From Chamaea fasciata (lineage: Eukaryota; Chordata; Aves; Passeriformes; Sylviidae), in the NCBI GenBank assembly GCA_029207755.1, contig JARCOQ010000003.1:85641994-85705993 (forward strand): 64,000 nucleotides of DNA. Direction: 5' to 3'. Numbering within the stretch: the stretch's first letter is position 1; each line of letters opens with the position of its first letter. The notes under the pieces are model-generated. The model worked only from the letters and a program-made list of their open reading frames with translations. It was not told the origin of the DNA and searched no databases. Below, one piece after another: positions 1 through 12,589 of the stretch. The translations under genes were made by a program, and so were the position numbers.

Positions 1-1537
1 TAAAAGACTTCCCCTAAAGATATACTCTGATTTTTTTGTTAGTTTATTTTTTTTAAAGCAGTTCTTTATGATGATGCAGAAGTTTGCATACCTCCTAGTG
101 ATAAAATTTAGGTATGTATTAGAACGCATGTCACCTTTATTCTTCTGGAAACTACAACCAAATATTTTCTTTATACCTAACTCCTGTAAAGCCAGGAACT
201 GAAACCACATAGCAACTGGTAAAGCTTTCTAGATATCTAACTGCAGCTGGTAGAAATCACCTTTATTATTAGGTCATCAGGTGTAAATGATGTGGCCTTC
301 AAACTCAATCATGACATCATTTTACTTATTTTACCTTGGCTTAATTTTTGTTTATCTTTATTCTCACCCTTGATATATATTTAACTGCCATTTTACTTAG
401 AAAATCATCACATGAGATACTTATCCAGAATGTCTTTTTAATTCCTTTGTTGTGCACTTCTAGGCATCATATAAAAAATAGATGATGTTATGTTCCTTCG
501 CATCTTACAGTGTTTGTTCCATAGACAACAGCAATGCAGTGAAGCATTTCATTGTGTTCAGCACTAATATGATTATTATGATAATATTTATTAGTTAAGC
601 AAGATTAGTATAAAGAATAATTAATATAAACTTGTGTAAAATGACATTTTTTCATTGTAAAATGCAAGCAAACTTGAATAAACCTTTTCCAAATGCAGTG
701 GAATATATAGAAACTTTCATTCATGTACCCAAAAAAGTACAAAGTGATAAAACAGACCATAATAAAGATCACTTTAAAATCTGCATGTCAGTTCTTATTT
801 TCATAGAGTATAATAACAAATTCAGGGCCAACCACAGCTGCAGCTTTTTTTCCGATTTCAAATTACAAAATCACCAAATCACCTAGGCTGGAAAAGACAC
901 CTAAGATCACCAAGTCCATCTTTTGATTGGTCACCACCTAGCCAACTAGACCATAGCACTAAGTGCCCCATCCAGTCATTTCTTGAATACATCCAGGGCT
1001 GGGGACTCCAATATCTCCCTGGAAAGCCCATTCCAATGCTTAAGCACCCTTTCAGTGAAGAAATTCTTCCTGAACCTCCCATGGCAGAGCTTGAGGCCTT
1101 TTCCTCTTGTCCTATTGCTAGTTGCCTATGGGAGTTCACTAGCTCTGTTGCCCTTCTCTGGACTCGCTCCAGCACCCCAATGTCCTTCTTGTAGTGAGGG
1201 GCCCAGAACTGGGCACAGGATTTGAAATAGGGTCTCATCAAGGAGCGAGTCAGAGTACAAGTAGACAATCACTGCCCTGGTCCTGCTGGTCAGATTGTTG
1301 CTGATAGAGGCCACAATATCACCTGGGAACACTGATGGCTCATGCTCAGCCTGCTGTTGACCAACACTCCCAAGTCCTTTTCCACCTGGCAGGTTTCCAG
1401 CCACCCTGCCTCAGCCTGTAGTGCTGCATGGGGTACTAATATGCAAATAGTCTTGACTTTCTGCTTTTATTCTGACTTACAGTATATTTATTATCCTGAA
1501 ATAGTTCAATGCATATTGTATTTATGAGATTTCTTAC
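1..1537 (-). other. ADGRB3: ADGRB3 intron (3' part of window, incomplete)
   Basis: This is intron downstream of the last visible exon and runs off the left edge. It is AT-rich and holds one reverse CR1 fragment at about 868-1430. The remainder shows no coding exon with recognisable similarity, and I see nothing else in it. Confidence 0.8.
868..1430 (-). mobile_element. CR1 LINE fragment, 3' end of ORF2 and tail
   Basis: On the minus strand the segment encodes the usual CR1 C-terminal stretch: [20 protein letters not shown] and then RRATEL, with an upstream SRTRAVI-like piece. It ends in a diverged octamer-type tail near 868-890. Several stops and a frame change show it is an old 5'-truncated copy. 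Upstream reverse transcriptase motifs are absent. It lies in the same orientation as ADGRB3. Confidence 0.9.
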
Positions 1538-1613
1538 CTCAAAGTGGGTAAAATGAGTTCTAAATTTTTGTACAGCACTGCTCCAAGCACAAATACAGTT
1601 GATTCATCTAGAT
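1538..1613 (-). CDS. ADGRB3: ADGRB3 exon: GAIN subdomain [11 protein letters not shown] segment
   Basis: The most 3' exon of the gene in the window, 76 nt: two bases complete an aspartate codon, 24 codons follow, and two trailing bases (AG) start an arginine codon. It reads [16 protein letters not shown] and then LELILPTL, beta strands of the GAIN domain preceding the GPS motif. The acceptor is CTCTTTTCAG and the donor is GAG/GTAAGA, both strong. The next exon should carry NYTVVNSK and the GPS cleavage segment. I could not find it in positions 1-1537, so it lies beyond the left edge. Confidence 0.96.
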
Positions 1614-2347
1614 CTGAAAAGAGTAAGGAAAAATATTTTAAAACTCTCTTTCCCAAGCTTTAATCATTATAAAAATGTCTGAATATCATTTATCTTTGCA
1701 ATACAAGTTTTATTTTAAACAAACATCATGATTTTGAATTATCTCCTAGAAGTCTGTCATAAAAATGTAGCACTGTCAGGAGCATATCAAAAGATCCAAA
1801 CCACCAAAAACCACATTTTCAAAAAATCCATCATTGTATGCTGACATTCATTCTAGTTCATTTACATTTAAAATTAAGCATTTTCAAAGATTGGCTGTAG
1901 AGTAAATTCTCTAATGTCAGAGATCTGCACTGCAATGATATTTATAAATTGTACATGGAGTTAGGGTAATTTGCCTGCTGAGGTTCCTTTGGTAAGAGTT
2001 CTGTTGGAATGGCTCTGCCTGCTGGAACACAGCAGCTTCAGGGGGTTCAGCAAAGCTGCTCTTCAGCTCACCTCATATCAAACAGATTAAATCTCGTGCA
2101 CAATAACTAAGTAAAGCATTGTTTCTTTGGTGCAGAAAATATTGTCTAGGATTTCTGCAGCACTTTTTGTTCAAGGTGCTGAAATTAAGCCCATTCATTT
2201 CTCTCTAGTATAAACTTATGGGTACTGTATTGCTTTTTAAGAGGAATAAAACAACCACTCCCATATTATACAGTGATCCCATCAGACAGATTCAGAGTTG
2301 CCTGGATAAAGCTAATAGAAAATTAACATACTGATATGCTTTTTTAC
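1614..2347 (-). other. ADGRB3: ADGRB3 intron, 734 bp
   Basis: A short intron between the two leftmost exons, bounded by GTAAAA on its 5' side and TTTTCAG on its 3' side in the minus-strand sense. A slightly GC-richer patch at about 1975-2090 is not recognisable as a known repeat. I see nothing else. Confidence 0.85.
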
Positions 2348-2494
2348 CTGTTGACATAGGAGTGAAGATATTTTTTGGGATGACAACCCTGTCTTCTGAG
2401 TTTCGTGCCCAATCAACCATTCCTTTTCTTCCTTTCATGGGGAAATTGATGTCAGTTAAAACAGATGCAGCAGGAAGCTTCTGAATGCTAGCCA
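2348..2494 (-). CDS. ADGRB3: ADGRB3 exon: GAIN subdomain B start
   Basis: This exon is 147 nt: two bases complete the split valine, then 48 codons and one trailing G. It reads [35 protein letters not shown] and [13 protein letters not shown]. This matches the part of BAI3 where the beta-sandwich half of the GAIN domain begins. The acceptor is CTTTTGCTAG and the donor is ACAG/GTAAAAAAG. The open frame runs on into the intron for a few codons before a stop, which is read-through and not coding. The last residues, MST before the next exon's D, differ from the mammalian VSSKE I recall and look one residue shorter. Confidence 0.96.
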
Positions 2495-4176
2495 CTAGCA
2501 AAAGAAATCATAAAATCATAAAAATTTAAAATTGTGTTTCATCTGTAAAAGCATCAGAGTGATAACAGTACAGCAATAACAAAACTTTAAATGACACATT
2601 TCAAGTAAAGCAGGAATTCACAGGGCATTAAGTGGCTCAGAAAGCATAATCTTCTGTTTATTATGCAGTTCTACTATGGATTAATTGTGTGGCATTGATC
2701 ATAACATTTTTCATCCAGATTCTGATTAAATTTCTTAACAAGGATTATTGAATGTACCAGTTTATACCCTGAAATTCACACATAAAGACATTGTTGTGTC
2801 TTCAGAGAAAATTCTAAAATGATCAAATGTGACAATAAAAGTAAGAGGATACTTAAAATTGGTTTGGGAAACATAACTTCTAGATACAGGCTAATGAAAC
2901 AACAAAAGAACTTTTATCCTTTATACAGGCAAAATTTAAAGATAGATCCATTAAGGAGATTAACATATTAAAAGACCTTGTTGTTTGCACACAAAGTAAA
3001 GCAGTATAGCACCTAATTTCTTTTCCTTGAAAGAATAATCTCCATTCTGAATTCTTAATTATATTTTTTCCACCTAAAAAACCCCAACACCCAATCAACG
3101 TAAGTATTATATCTATAATAGATATATCAAGGCAGAAGAAATAGGTGTCAAGTCTAATAATAGTGAATTTGGAATTTGGTTTACTCATTCTGTTTTTTTT
3201 CCCCCCGTTTTCTAACTCAACTATCACCTGAAAACCAGTTTCAGCTTTGCTGTGAAATCTAAGTACAACTCCATGGCAACACAGTCAGTGTCTAGTAAGA
3301 CTCAAACTACTTTAAAGGAATTGAAAGAACTGCAAGCATTTGCATACATTCAGAGAGTTGACAAACACCAGATTTAGAACCTAGCCTGATTCTTAATGTA
3401 CGCCATGTTGATAGCCATTTCCTGTGCAATGCCCTTCCTAATCAATTTATGCAGAGGCTAATGTAGTTAGAAGAGTTTGGATATCAGGACTATACTTTGA
3501 TCTGCATAATGATTTCACTGCAAGGACTCTGCAAGGGGGTTAAACATAAATACAATGGGGGTCAGCTGTAAAAACAAGCAGAATGGGAAAATAAATGTAG
3601 AAAACCATTAGATGTCTCATCAGAAGTTTTTATTTAAAAGAAAACTGTAATTCAAATCCAAGAGAAGACTAAAATTAAGAAGTTAAAAAAATTAACTCTA
3701 CAAATATATTCCTTACTAACTGACTCTTTTTTAAAAAATTAGACTGGTTATGTATTACAGAATCACATTAATGAGGCGGTACTTGAGGTTGTTTCAGACT
3801 TTCCATTATAAAAATATTATCAGGGCTTTATAATGGTAGTTACAATCCCTTCCAGGCTGCAATTGGAAAATCCATTCCCAGCACTGAGGGGATGTTTAGT
3901 TTTGTGAATTTTCAGGTGGTGTGGAGGGAATAGAGTTCAGGTGTTTCAGAATTACTGGGGCATAAAATGGATTGCATGCTTTCACATGCAATCAATGGTT
4001 ATACAGAATATATTAACAATGTAAAAATGGATTTTTTCCAATGGTTCTTAAAATTTAAAAAAATTATCTTCCTGATAAATAAAATTAAACTAACGCTTAT
4101 GTAGTTTTCAAAATTAAATACAGCCTGTATAAGAAAATACTGGGCGGCTTTTTTATTTGCTCAGTATTTATCTGTG

Positions 4177-4207
4177 CATCCATCTATCTCTCTATCTATC
4201 CATCTAA
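4177..4207. repeat. CTAT-rich microsatellite
   Basis: A short imperfect (CTAT)n/(CCAT) run, interrupted by CTCT. It is followed by an AATTAGATAG segment that forms a small inverted match with the array. Confidence 0.7.
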
Positions 4208-4539
4208 TTAGATAGTAGAGCCTTAATATTTCATCCCCCTTTTGGATGACAGTTCCCTTTATTGAAATAGGAAATCAATGTTGTTCAATGGAATTCACTC
4301 TGCAAAACGGAAAACCACTTTAGGACTGGATAAATGGTGAGGGTCTAGGATAGTATTTTCTGCACTCTGTCTCCTTGTATTTTAAATAGGGCCATTTATC
4401 ACAGCACATAAACAATACTCAGAACCAAAAATTCCAAAATATTTGTTATTGTTTAGGTGATGAATAACAAAAGCAAAGCATAAAACCTAAAACTATGACT
4501 TACGCCTTATATGGAATAAATATAAATATATGTGTTTAT

Positions 4540-4620
4540 TGGGCAGTGTTGGGTTTACAGTTGGACTCAATGATCTTGTAGCTCTTTTCCAACTTAAGTG
4601 ATTCTGTGATCCTATACATT
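4540..4620 (+). mobile_element. CR1 3'-end fragment
   Basis: It contains the standard CR1 terminal sequence: GTTGGACTCAATGATCTTG, then TTTTCCAACTTAAGTGA and two diverged octamer repeats (TTCTGTGA, TCCTATA). Only the last 80 bp or so of the element is present, typical of extreme 5' truncation. Confidence 0.88.
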
Positions 4621-4654
4621 CCCATTCATGGTTCAGTAAAGTTTTTTTACTTAC

Positions 4655-5330
4655 AATCAAACAAAAGTCTTGCTTATCAAGCCTGATCTCATTTTATGAC
4701 AAGGTAACCCACCTAGCTGATCAAGGGAAGCCAGTAGATGTGATCTTCTTGGACTTCAGTCAAGCTTTTGATACATTCTGTCTTTTACAGAATCTTTCTG
4801 GACAGAATGTCCAGCATTCAGCTAGATAAACGCATCATGGGATGGGTGAGCCAACTAGCTTACAGGTCAGGCACAAAGGGTGATGCTGACCTGCCACTAG
4901 AGGGTTCCACAGGGCTCCATCCTCAGGCATGTTCTTGTCAACAACTCCAGAAATTACTTGGAAGCAGGACTGGAAGAGATACTAAGCAAGTTTGCAGATG
5001 GTATGAAACTGGTAGGAGCTGTTGAAGCTCCCTTGAAGGCAGGGAGACCTCCCCTGCAGAGAGACCCTAATAAATTAGAGGGCTGGGCAATCACGAACCA
5101 TTTGAAGTTCAATGTGGGAAAGTGCAGGATTCGACATGTGGGATGAGGCAAACCCTGGATTTCCATATGGACTAGGGGAATGAGACACTGGAAAGCAATG
5201 CCATGGAAAACTACCTAGGCATCCTGGGTGATGGAAAATTGAATATGAGTCAGCAGTGCATATTCCACTTCTTCAAAGTCTGCCTCTTACAGATCCACAC
5301 AGATTGTAAGGTCTTTCTTTTAGATACTTT
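4655..5330 (+). mobile_element. CR1 LINE fragment, reverse transcriptase region
   Basis: On the plus strand a broken frame encodes the reverse transcriptase segment: THLADQGKPVDVIFLDF followed by SQAFD, which is the CR1 block containing one catalytic aspartate. Later pieces include LSKFADGMKLVGAVE (the FADD region, with the second D changed to G) and HLKFNVGKCR. Frameshifts and the loss of DD mark it as dead. The 3' tail is missing, so it is truncated at both ends. The tail-only piece at 4540 lies immediately upstream, so the two are separate insertions or a rearranged copy. Confidence 0.88.
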
Positions 5331-6224
5331 ACCAAATGATTCCATGAGGATGCACCTAATGAGGCTCTGATGCTCCAAGGTGTAAGATAATTTAATAGAA
5401 TTTGACTGGAGGCAACTATTTCAAGTCTATCAACATGACTAGGTGGACACATGAAATAGGCTCCAGCTCTTTAGTATCACTTTAAACTGTATTTAATATT
5501 TAAGGAAAGCTAATATTCTTATTAAATATTTGTCTATGACTCATTTCAATTAAACTTTGGCTTATGATCAGCTGTATTTCTGCTCTGAAATGAGGCTCTT
5601 TAACTCAGTTTTAATCTGCAGCATAAAATAATTACTTATTGTGTACTGAAAGTCAACAAGTCTTTGAGAGGAGAATGTATATAATTCATGTGCTGGGTCA
5701 TTCGTACGTCAGAAACTCAAATGCAAGGTTCTTACGCAGATAGTAAGATGGCATTCACTTTGCACTTTATTGTATTCTTTTTATGTTAGGTTTGTATTAG
5801 AAAACAATGCTTCAAATTCTGGAACCCAAATGATTCAGTTCTGCAGCTTCTGCACAAGCACTATGCCTTCTCATTTGAAAAAAACAAAAGTTTCTGACCG
5901 GGTTGTTTTTTCTATTATTTTAAATTACCATACCAAATCATCATGTCCTGCATTTGTGAGATTGAACACTTGACAAACAAGAATACTTTTAGGCATGGTA
6001 TTATGAGTATTTTTGCTTGTTTATACAAACACATAAATTGCATACTACTGGAAAAATACTCAAAGAGAATATTAATAGGAATAAAAATGTAAACTGGGGA
6101 AAAAAAGAGAAAAAAAAGAAAACTAAAATTAAAATTACCTAAGCAGAAGCTGAGGAAAATCTTTATGTGTTATGTTAAATTAAACTCTTCCAATATGGCA
6201 AATTCTCCTTTTTTATTTATTTGT

Positions 6225-6760
6225 ATCACAGCAATTCCTATGAGTCCTGTCTGCTGTTTTGGCCACCACAATATAGGAAAGACATTAAGCTACAAGGCAG
6301 TGTCCAAAGGAGGGTGAAGAGGATGGTGAAGAGTCACGAGGAGAAACTGTATGAGGAGTGGCTGAGGTCAGTTGGTCTGTTCAGCCTGGAGGGGACTGAT
6401 GGGAGACCTCAGTGCGGTGCTCAACATCCTCATGATGGCAAGTGGAAGGGTGGGTACCAATTTCTTTACTCAGGTGTTCAGTGACAGAATCCAAGGGAAT
6501 GGCCTGAAGATGTGTCAGGGGAGGTTTAGGTTGAATATCAGAAATAGGTTTTTGTCCCAGAGGGTGGTTGAGCACTGGAACAGGCTCCCCAGGGAAGTGG
6601 TCACAGCCTCAAGCTTTACAGAGTTCAAGAAGCGTTTGGACAAAACCCTCAGGCTCCTGGTGTGATTCTTGGGGTTTTCCTGCACAGGGCCAGGAGCTGG
6701 ACTCAATGATGGGTATGTTCCAACTCAGCATATTCTATAATTGTATCATTCTATGATTTA
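6225..6760 (+). mobile_element. CR1 LINE fragment with 3' tail
   Basis: It encodes the C-terminal CR1 stretch (LLFWPPQYRKDIKL, QGSVQRRVKRM, LSQRVVEHWNRLPREVV, then FTEFKKRLDKTLRLL). It ends in GAGCTGGACTCAATGATGG and an ATTCTATAATTGTATCATTCTATGA-type octamer tail near 6730-6757. It is 5'-truncated and carries stops. Confidence 0.9.
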
Positions 6761-7689
6761 GTATAGGTGCTCACTGTGCACATCTGCAGTGTAAGCTGCA
6801 GGCTGAGCTCTGGTGGTGAAAGCCTGAGACAGGAGGCTTCTTTCAGTTTTTTTTTTTTTTATGTGCTTTGGTTCAAACTACAAGACAGCAGTTCAATTAC
6901 ACATAAGAATATATACAAATTTGATGATTCCATAGTAATTATTGATTCAGAAGAATCCATGTAAGTCTAGTCTAATAAATTTAGTGATTGCTTTGAACTG
7001 TAATCCTTTACAAATACTTTCCGTTATTTCATTTTCATGCTGCAATTGCAGACAACCTATTTTATACTGCTCTACTAAAAATTTCAGAATTGGTAACTAG
7101 TAACTGATCATAGTAAAAGCAAGTAATACAAAATATTGTTGTACTGATTAATTCCAAGCTGATAGAAATAGACAATTTTCTATCACTATAAAATTGACCT
7201 GGTTACACATAATAATAAGTGAATTATATTTAAGCAGATTATTTGGAACAGCATAAAAGTGGTCAATTAACGTGTCAAGAAAACTTGGGAGTGAAAAAAA
7301 TAGCATAATTCCTGTATGAGTAGCTCTTGTAGATCATGGCCTAGAAAAGAAAAGCTGAAATGTATTGCCTTGATCCCTCTAACCCTGAGTGAGTTATAAG
7401 CTGCCTAATGCAACTTCTAGTAGCTCTCTGATTGATCTGGGTTGCTAAACAACAATAAAAAAAGCAGCCAAGTAAGTGCCATGAATCATTTCCCCCTTTT
7501 TAGTATTCATCCAGAGCCTCCTGTATTCAACAAAAACTGGTAAAATTTCAGAATTAGCCCCTGAACAACATTAATCAATTTGAACAGAAAATCAGATTCA
7601 CCAAAAGGCATGACAGAAAAACAACTGGATGTTTTCTCATGGACTAAATGCAACTTCAGCTCTCACAATAGAGATTCAGGTTGTTAAAT

Positions 7690-7990
7690 TACAACATGCA
7701 CAGGAAATCTACCCCCAGATGTCCTCACACCATGAGCCTGAGAGCATTGTCCAAATGCTTGTTGAACTCTGGCAAGCTTGGTGCTGTGAACACTTCCCTT
7801 GGTACTTTGATACCTTTTCCAGTGCCCAAACACACTCTGAGTGAAGAACCTTTTCCTGACATCCAATCTAAACCCCACCTTCAGCCATTCCCTTGAGTCC
7901 TGTCACTGGCCATCAGAGAGAAAAGTGCAATGCCTGCCCCGCCTCCTCCCCTCACAGTGGAAGCTACAGACCTGATCTACAGGTGGCTAC
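7690..7990 (-). mobile_element. CR1 LINE fragment
   Basis: On the minus strand it encodes GFRLDVRKRFFTQSVFGHW, the CR1 block that usually reads [20 protein letters not shown]. On the plus strand the typical reverse CR1 phrases appear (CACTCTGAGTGAAGAACC, TTTTCCTGACATCCAATCTA). It is diverged and lacks a clear 3' tail. Confidence 0.85.
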
Positions 7991-9478
7991 AGACATCTCC
8001 CCTTAGCTGCAGTACCAGTTCTGATTCTGCTTTCTAATAAGTGACAATATTCTGGGTGTGTTGTGCTTTACAGGACAGTAACCATGTTGGTCTCTAATTT
8101 GCAGTAACTCAAGATACAGAATTCAATTTCATTTCAGTTACAGACTGTCTGTGAATTAGAGAATGACTGTGTATATTAGCAGTCTCATTTGCTATTTTCT
8201 TATGCTCTTTTGACTTGCTCATTGATGGTATCCTAAGTATATACTATTCAGCATTTAGTAAACTTGAGTTCATCACTTAACACATTTTGATTTTTGAAAC
8301 AGACAAGGTTTCATTGCCCTTCTGGAACAGCTCCTGCTAAATCTATTTCTGGGTAAAGCAGTATTGCTATTGCCACAGATGATATTAATGAAGAATATGA
8401 AAGGTTTTTGAGTAGAACTTCAGAATACTGCCCATTTCTACAAAAAATCTGTTAAGATGACTCATTTAGAACAATATTTATATGTTCTAGAATTATTATT
8501 TTGACCCTAAATGTAAAACCTTTGTATTTTATAGAATATAGAAGCTTATTTAAGTCAGCCCATGTTGGATATATCAGGAAAAAAGTCTTGCCTGGATCAT
8601 CAACAAAGAGCCAGATGGACACATTGAAGAAGATACAATACTTAAATCCCATCATTTTAATGAAAATTTGTAACAAACATGAATGGTGAAACCTCCATTT
8701 AAAGGAGACTGGTTTGTGGATCTCCAGATTTGCTACAGAACCCTGCATGTGAGCAGGCTTGATTAAAATCCTTCTCTCAGTCCAAAGATAAACTCACTTC
8801 TCTCACTTCTTACCACCTACAAGCTTATGTATAACAGAAGGACTGTGGTGAAGTGGCATCCTCTTACATGAACATGAGAAAAACAAGGCAATTTTCCTTC
8901 TGTAAGCAATATTCATGAAATCTCCTCACAGTGAACCAACATCAAACTATGTTCAGAAAAGGCACCTAAGAAAATCCAACTTAACAGATCTACTACTGCT
9001 CATGGCTATCTACACAGAAGCAATAAATTCTTAAATTAGAACCTACTGATCCATGGGAAGACAAGACAGGAATGTCCCTAGAAGCCTATTGTGCACTTGC
9101 ATTCCTGAAGCTCATCAGCCCAAAGCAGCTACTATCTCACTATTCAAGCTTTGGGTAGCAAGACACAGTACTAGTATTGGCAAAAGCAGAAGTAGACACT
9201 TCACAGATATTCTCACTAATCAAGGATGAAATTTGCATGAATCCTTCCTTCGGTGTCAAGCAAATTCTGCCTTAAATAGACTCACTGTTTGAAGATTAAG
9301 AATAATGCTTTGGTTAATCAAGAAGCTACCTTAACAGTGATATCTGGATATTTCCCTTCTGTTTTCTACAGACAAGCAGTGGGGAAAATAGTTGCCCATT
9401 ACCATAACATGATCAGTATGATATATAGGACAACTTAGAAAACAGCATGGTTTCAGGCAATGATCAGGATGCTGTTGC

Positions 9479-9913
9479 CGGCGATGAGACACAAACTGGA
9501 CTAGTCAGGATGGCAACTGAAATAGGGATGGGAACAATTGAGTAAGCCTGGAAAATAACTGAAATAAAAGCCAGAGCCAACAAAAGAACATAAGCTGAAC
9601 ACAGTATGGGGCAACCTCAAAAGACCCAGCGATGGGGCAAATATAACAATATTTGGATGCTATTCCAGATAGTGAACAAATAAACAATTACATTACCTTA
9701 TAAGTAAAACCTTTTTAACCATTCATATGCAAGAACTCTGAATGTAACCTTATGTCGTGCAACTTCATTAACGTAACTGTACCCATCATTCCGTTATTCT
9801 CGCCATAGCCTAACAAGATATTTCCCTTCCTAGCATTTCGTTTCCCAGGCCTCAGACTGATGCTGACTTCACTGTCAATCAGGGCTAACCCATTCCCGGT
9901 CATCCCCTGGTCG
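9479..9913. other. CpG-enriched intronic patch
   Basis: Ten CpG dinucleotides fall in about 435 bp, seven of them between 9756 and 9913, while neighbouring kilobases have very few. I do not recognise the sequence as CR1 or as any coding exon. It may be a younger insertion not yet depleted of CpG, or an intronic regulatory element. The function is unknown. Confidence 0.4.
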
Positions 9914-11099
9914 CCCAATTCCCACAGGATGTACTTAATAATAACTCAGGTTTTTTCTGCTATTTACATAATTTTAAAAAAAAATCATAGGCAGCAGGCA
10001 AGTGTTTCCTTTTGGTTGTGTGTACTTTTGTTGCTCAGTACCAAATTCTGTATTTGAGGAAAAACTCAAGAATATACAAATTTCATAGATTCATGAAATC
10101 TCACATATGCATATGCAGTCTCACAAGAGATTTCTGATTGCACGTTAATTATGATAACTTTGTTCCAGGTCTGGAAATAAAATCTAAAAATTAAAAGTTC
10201 AAACAATAATTAGACCATAAAAAGTTGTTGTTATAGACAATATATATTTCTTAAAAATAATTATGGAAAACATTAAAGTTTATTCCCTGAGAAAGTTAGT
10301 GTGTGAAAATAGCTATAGCATCATAGAAATTTTGTACGTTCCAGGTACTGTTTCTGCATGTTCCTTGGAGGCAAGGGTGGGGTGGGTGGAAGCTTAGCAT
10401 TTTTGTAAATTTTCATCATTTTTTACTATTTACTAATTAGTAATGCACACTGTAAGTTTAATATGACTATTTGAAGCTAACAAATGTAGAATGTAAAGAA
10501 CAAAATCAATCTGCTAATCTGAATGACAAGTTTGAAGAAAACCCAGTTGAAGTAATGAAAATGTAAACAGTTCTTTTATGAGCAGATAGAAGAAAGTGTA
10601 CTCTCGCAATAGATGCAATACTTCCTGAAATATGTGATAATTTAGAAAAATGCTTTAAACATATGGTAGGAAACCGTACTTCATTAATTAGAAGACAACT
10701 CCACCTTCTGGGCATTATTTTGAAGAAGACTAAGATATGAGCAGCCAAACAGACCCACAGCCACATCAAAGGTACTCTGTTTCTGAAGGAGCTTTATTTG
10801 TTTACATTCCTCTTAGTATTACTGTGCATCCATGCTATTAAAACTATGGTCTCAGGCAGCCTCTCCTGCCTTGTCATAAAATACTTCTTAAGGAAAAGAA
10901 AGACTTGGCATAAAGCAAGACAGAAGATGGAGACTGATGCAGGAGATAGAATGAACTGGCATTTAAGTGCATGGGTTTTAATTTACAGACATAAAGATGA
11001 AAACCATGGGCAATACTGAGGGGGCAAGGTCATCTACAACACCATTTTAGACTGACTTGGCAGGTAAAGTGCTGAAGCCAAGCATTTTTCAGTCACTAG

Positions 11100-11670
11100 G
11101 GTGACTTGATAAAGTGTCTGTGCTGATGATTATAGCTGATAAGAAGAGCAAAGAGAGTGAGACTGAAGGCAATGTTAAGGTAGTGAGCTCAGAAGGTGGA
11201 AACGATGATGAAGCATAGAAGGGAGAAAGAAGAAAAGCTGAGACTGAGAGATCATTTACATGTTTATTTATCAAGCTAACTCATGGTTAGATATCCAATA
11301 AAAGCTATTAAAGAAAGATGGGGAGGACTTGACAGAGGACAAGAGATCTGAGCCCAGTAAGGAGGAAGACAGATATGAAAATCATTAGCAAGGAATTGAT
11401 AAAAATATTCTATGAACATTACATTGCTTGGGGTGATGTAGAGCAGAGCAGAATGATTGCTTCCCAGAAGCAGTAAATTGAAGCAAAGAAGAAATGGCTA
11501 TTTTTTTACCTCTAGGGAAATGATAACTAAACCTATCATTCAGAAATCTATAAAGATGTGAACTAAGTTATTCAAGATATTGAAAGATGATGTAAGAAGT
11601 AAATTCACAGGCATGGAGATAGAAAATTTGATGCAGAAAAGCCACACACAGAGGAAAAAAATGGGAATCA
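11100..11670. other. Purine-biased stretch, unidentified
   Basis: The plus strand is unusually rich in A and G (runs such as AAGAAGAGCAAAGAGAGTGA, AGAAGGGAGAAAGAAGAAAA). The ADGRB3 transcript would therefore carry long pyrimidine-rich segments here. No repeat family or coding potential could be assigned. Confidence 0.35.
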
Positions 11671-12589
11671 ATATATGTTTTTAATCACAGCTTTTTTGTA
11701 GTAAACTGAAACCAGATCTCTACTATATTTTATTGTTGAACAGCTTTTTCATAATCATACAGAACGGCATTGTGAAGAACTTTCAGATAACACTAGGAGA
11801 AAATTAAAACGGAGAGAACTGTAAATTACACTGGCATAGAAATGCAGAGATTACTAGCATGAAAGCAGCTAGTGAATCCTGAACAGAAAAGATCGATTAA
11901 AAGCCATATCCTGCAAAACATTGGATATGGAGGAAATGTTTGCAGCTGCCTCCTGTTTTTACAGCAATCCACCAGGAATGTATAAGTTTCTCAATTTTCC
12001 CTTCCAGAAGCAGAAGACAGTGCTTTCTTTACACTTCAGCTCCATTAAGGTTGAGAAATTAGACAGGTAAGATCCTCAAAAAGCTCAAGCCTTTAAGTAT
12101 GTTTACTAACCAAATTTATTTGCATCTGCAGTTACTTTCTATTTTAAAACCTGACCAAGTCAGAGAAAGACTTACTGGTCTAACATTGCTTGCTAGAATA
12201 CTGAGTTTATGTTTTGAGCACTTGAGGTAGAAAGATCTGCATGCAACTGGTCCCCCTGTGAACATGGGGCCCCTGTATTGAAGGCATAACGAATCATACC
12301 TTTCATACCTTGGATGAGAATGTCCATTAGGATTCAAGGCTATTACCAGCAAAACTTACCCAGGAGGAAAGGATGACCAACCCCATATTTGAATATTCAT
12401 TTGACAACTAGCATAATATTTAAATTAAGGGTTCAGAAGGAAGGTCGGTTTGTTTAATTCATCCCAGATAAATGTGAGATATCTCAAATTACTGTTTTAC
12501 TCAATTCTTGACTCTGGTAATTTAAGACACAGAATTTAGTCACAAGCTTAGCATTTTCTGGTCAGCATTGGACTATTTCTCTAGTGGAT

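Noticed and set aside
2292..2347. Extension of the GAIN exon beyond MST
   Set aside because: The frame stays open for a few codons but a GTAAAA donor is present and the next exon joins in frame at 1613, so this is intron read-through.
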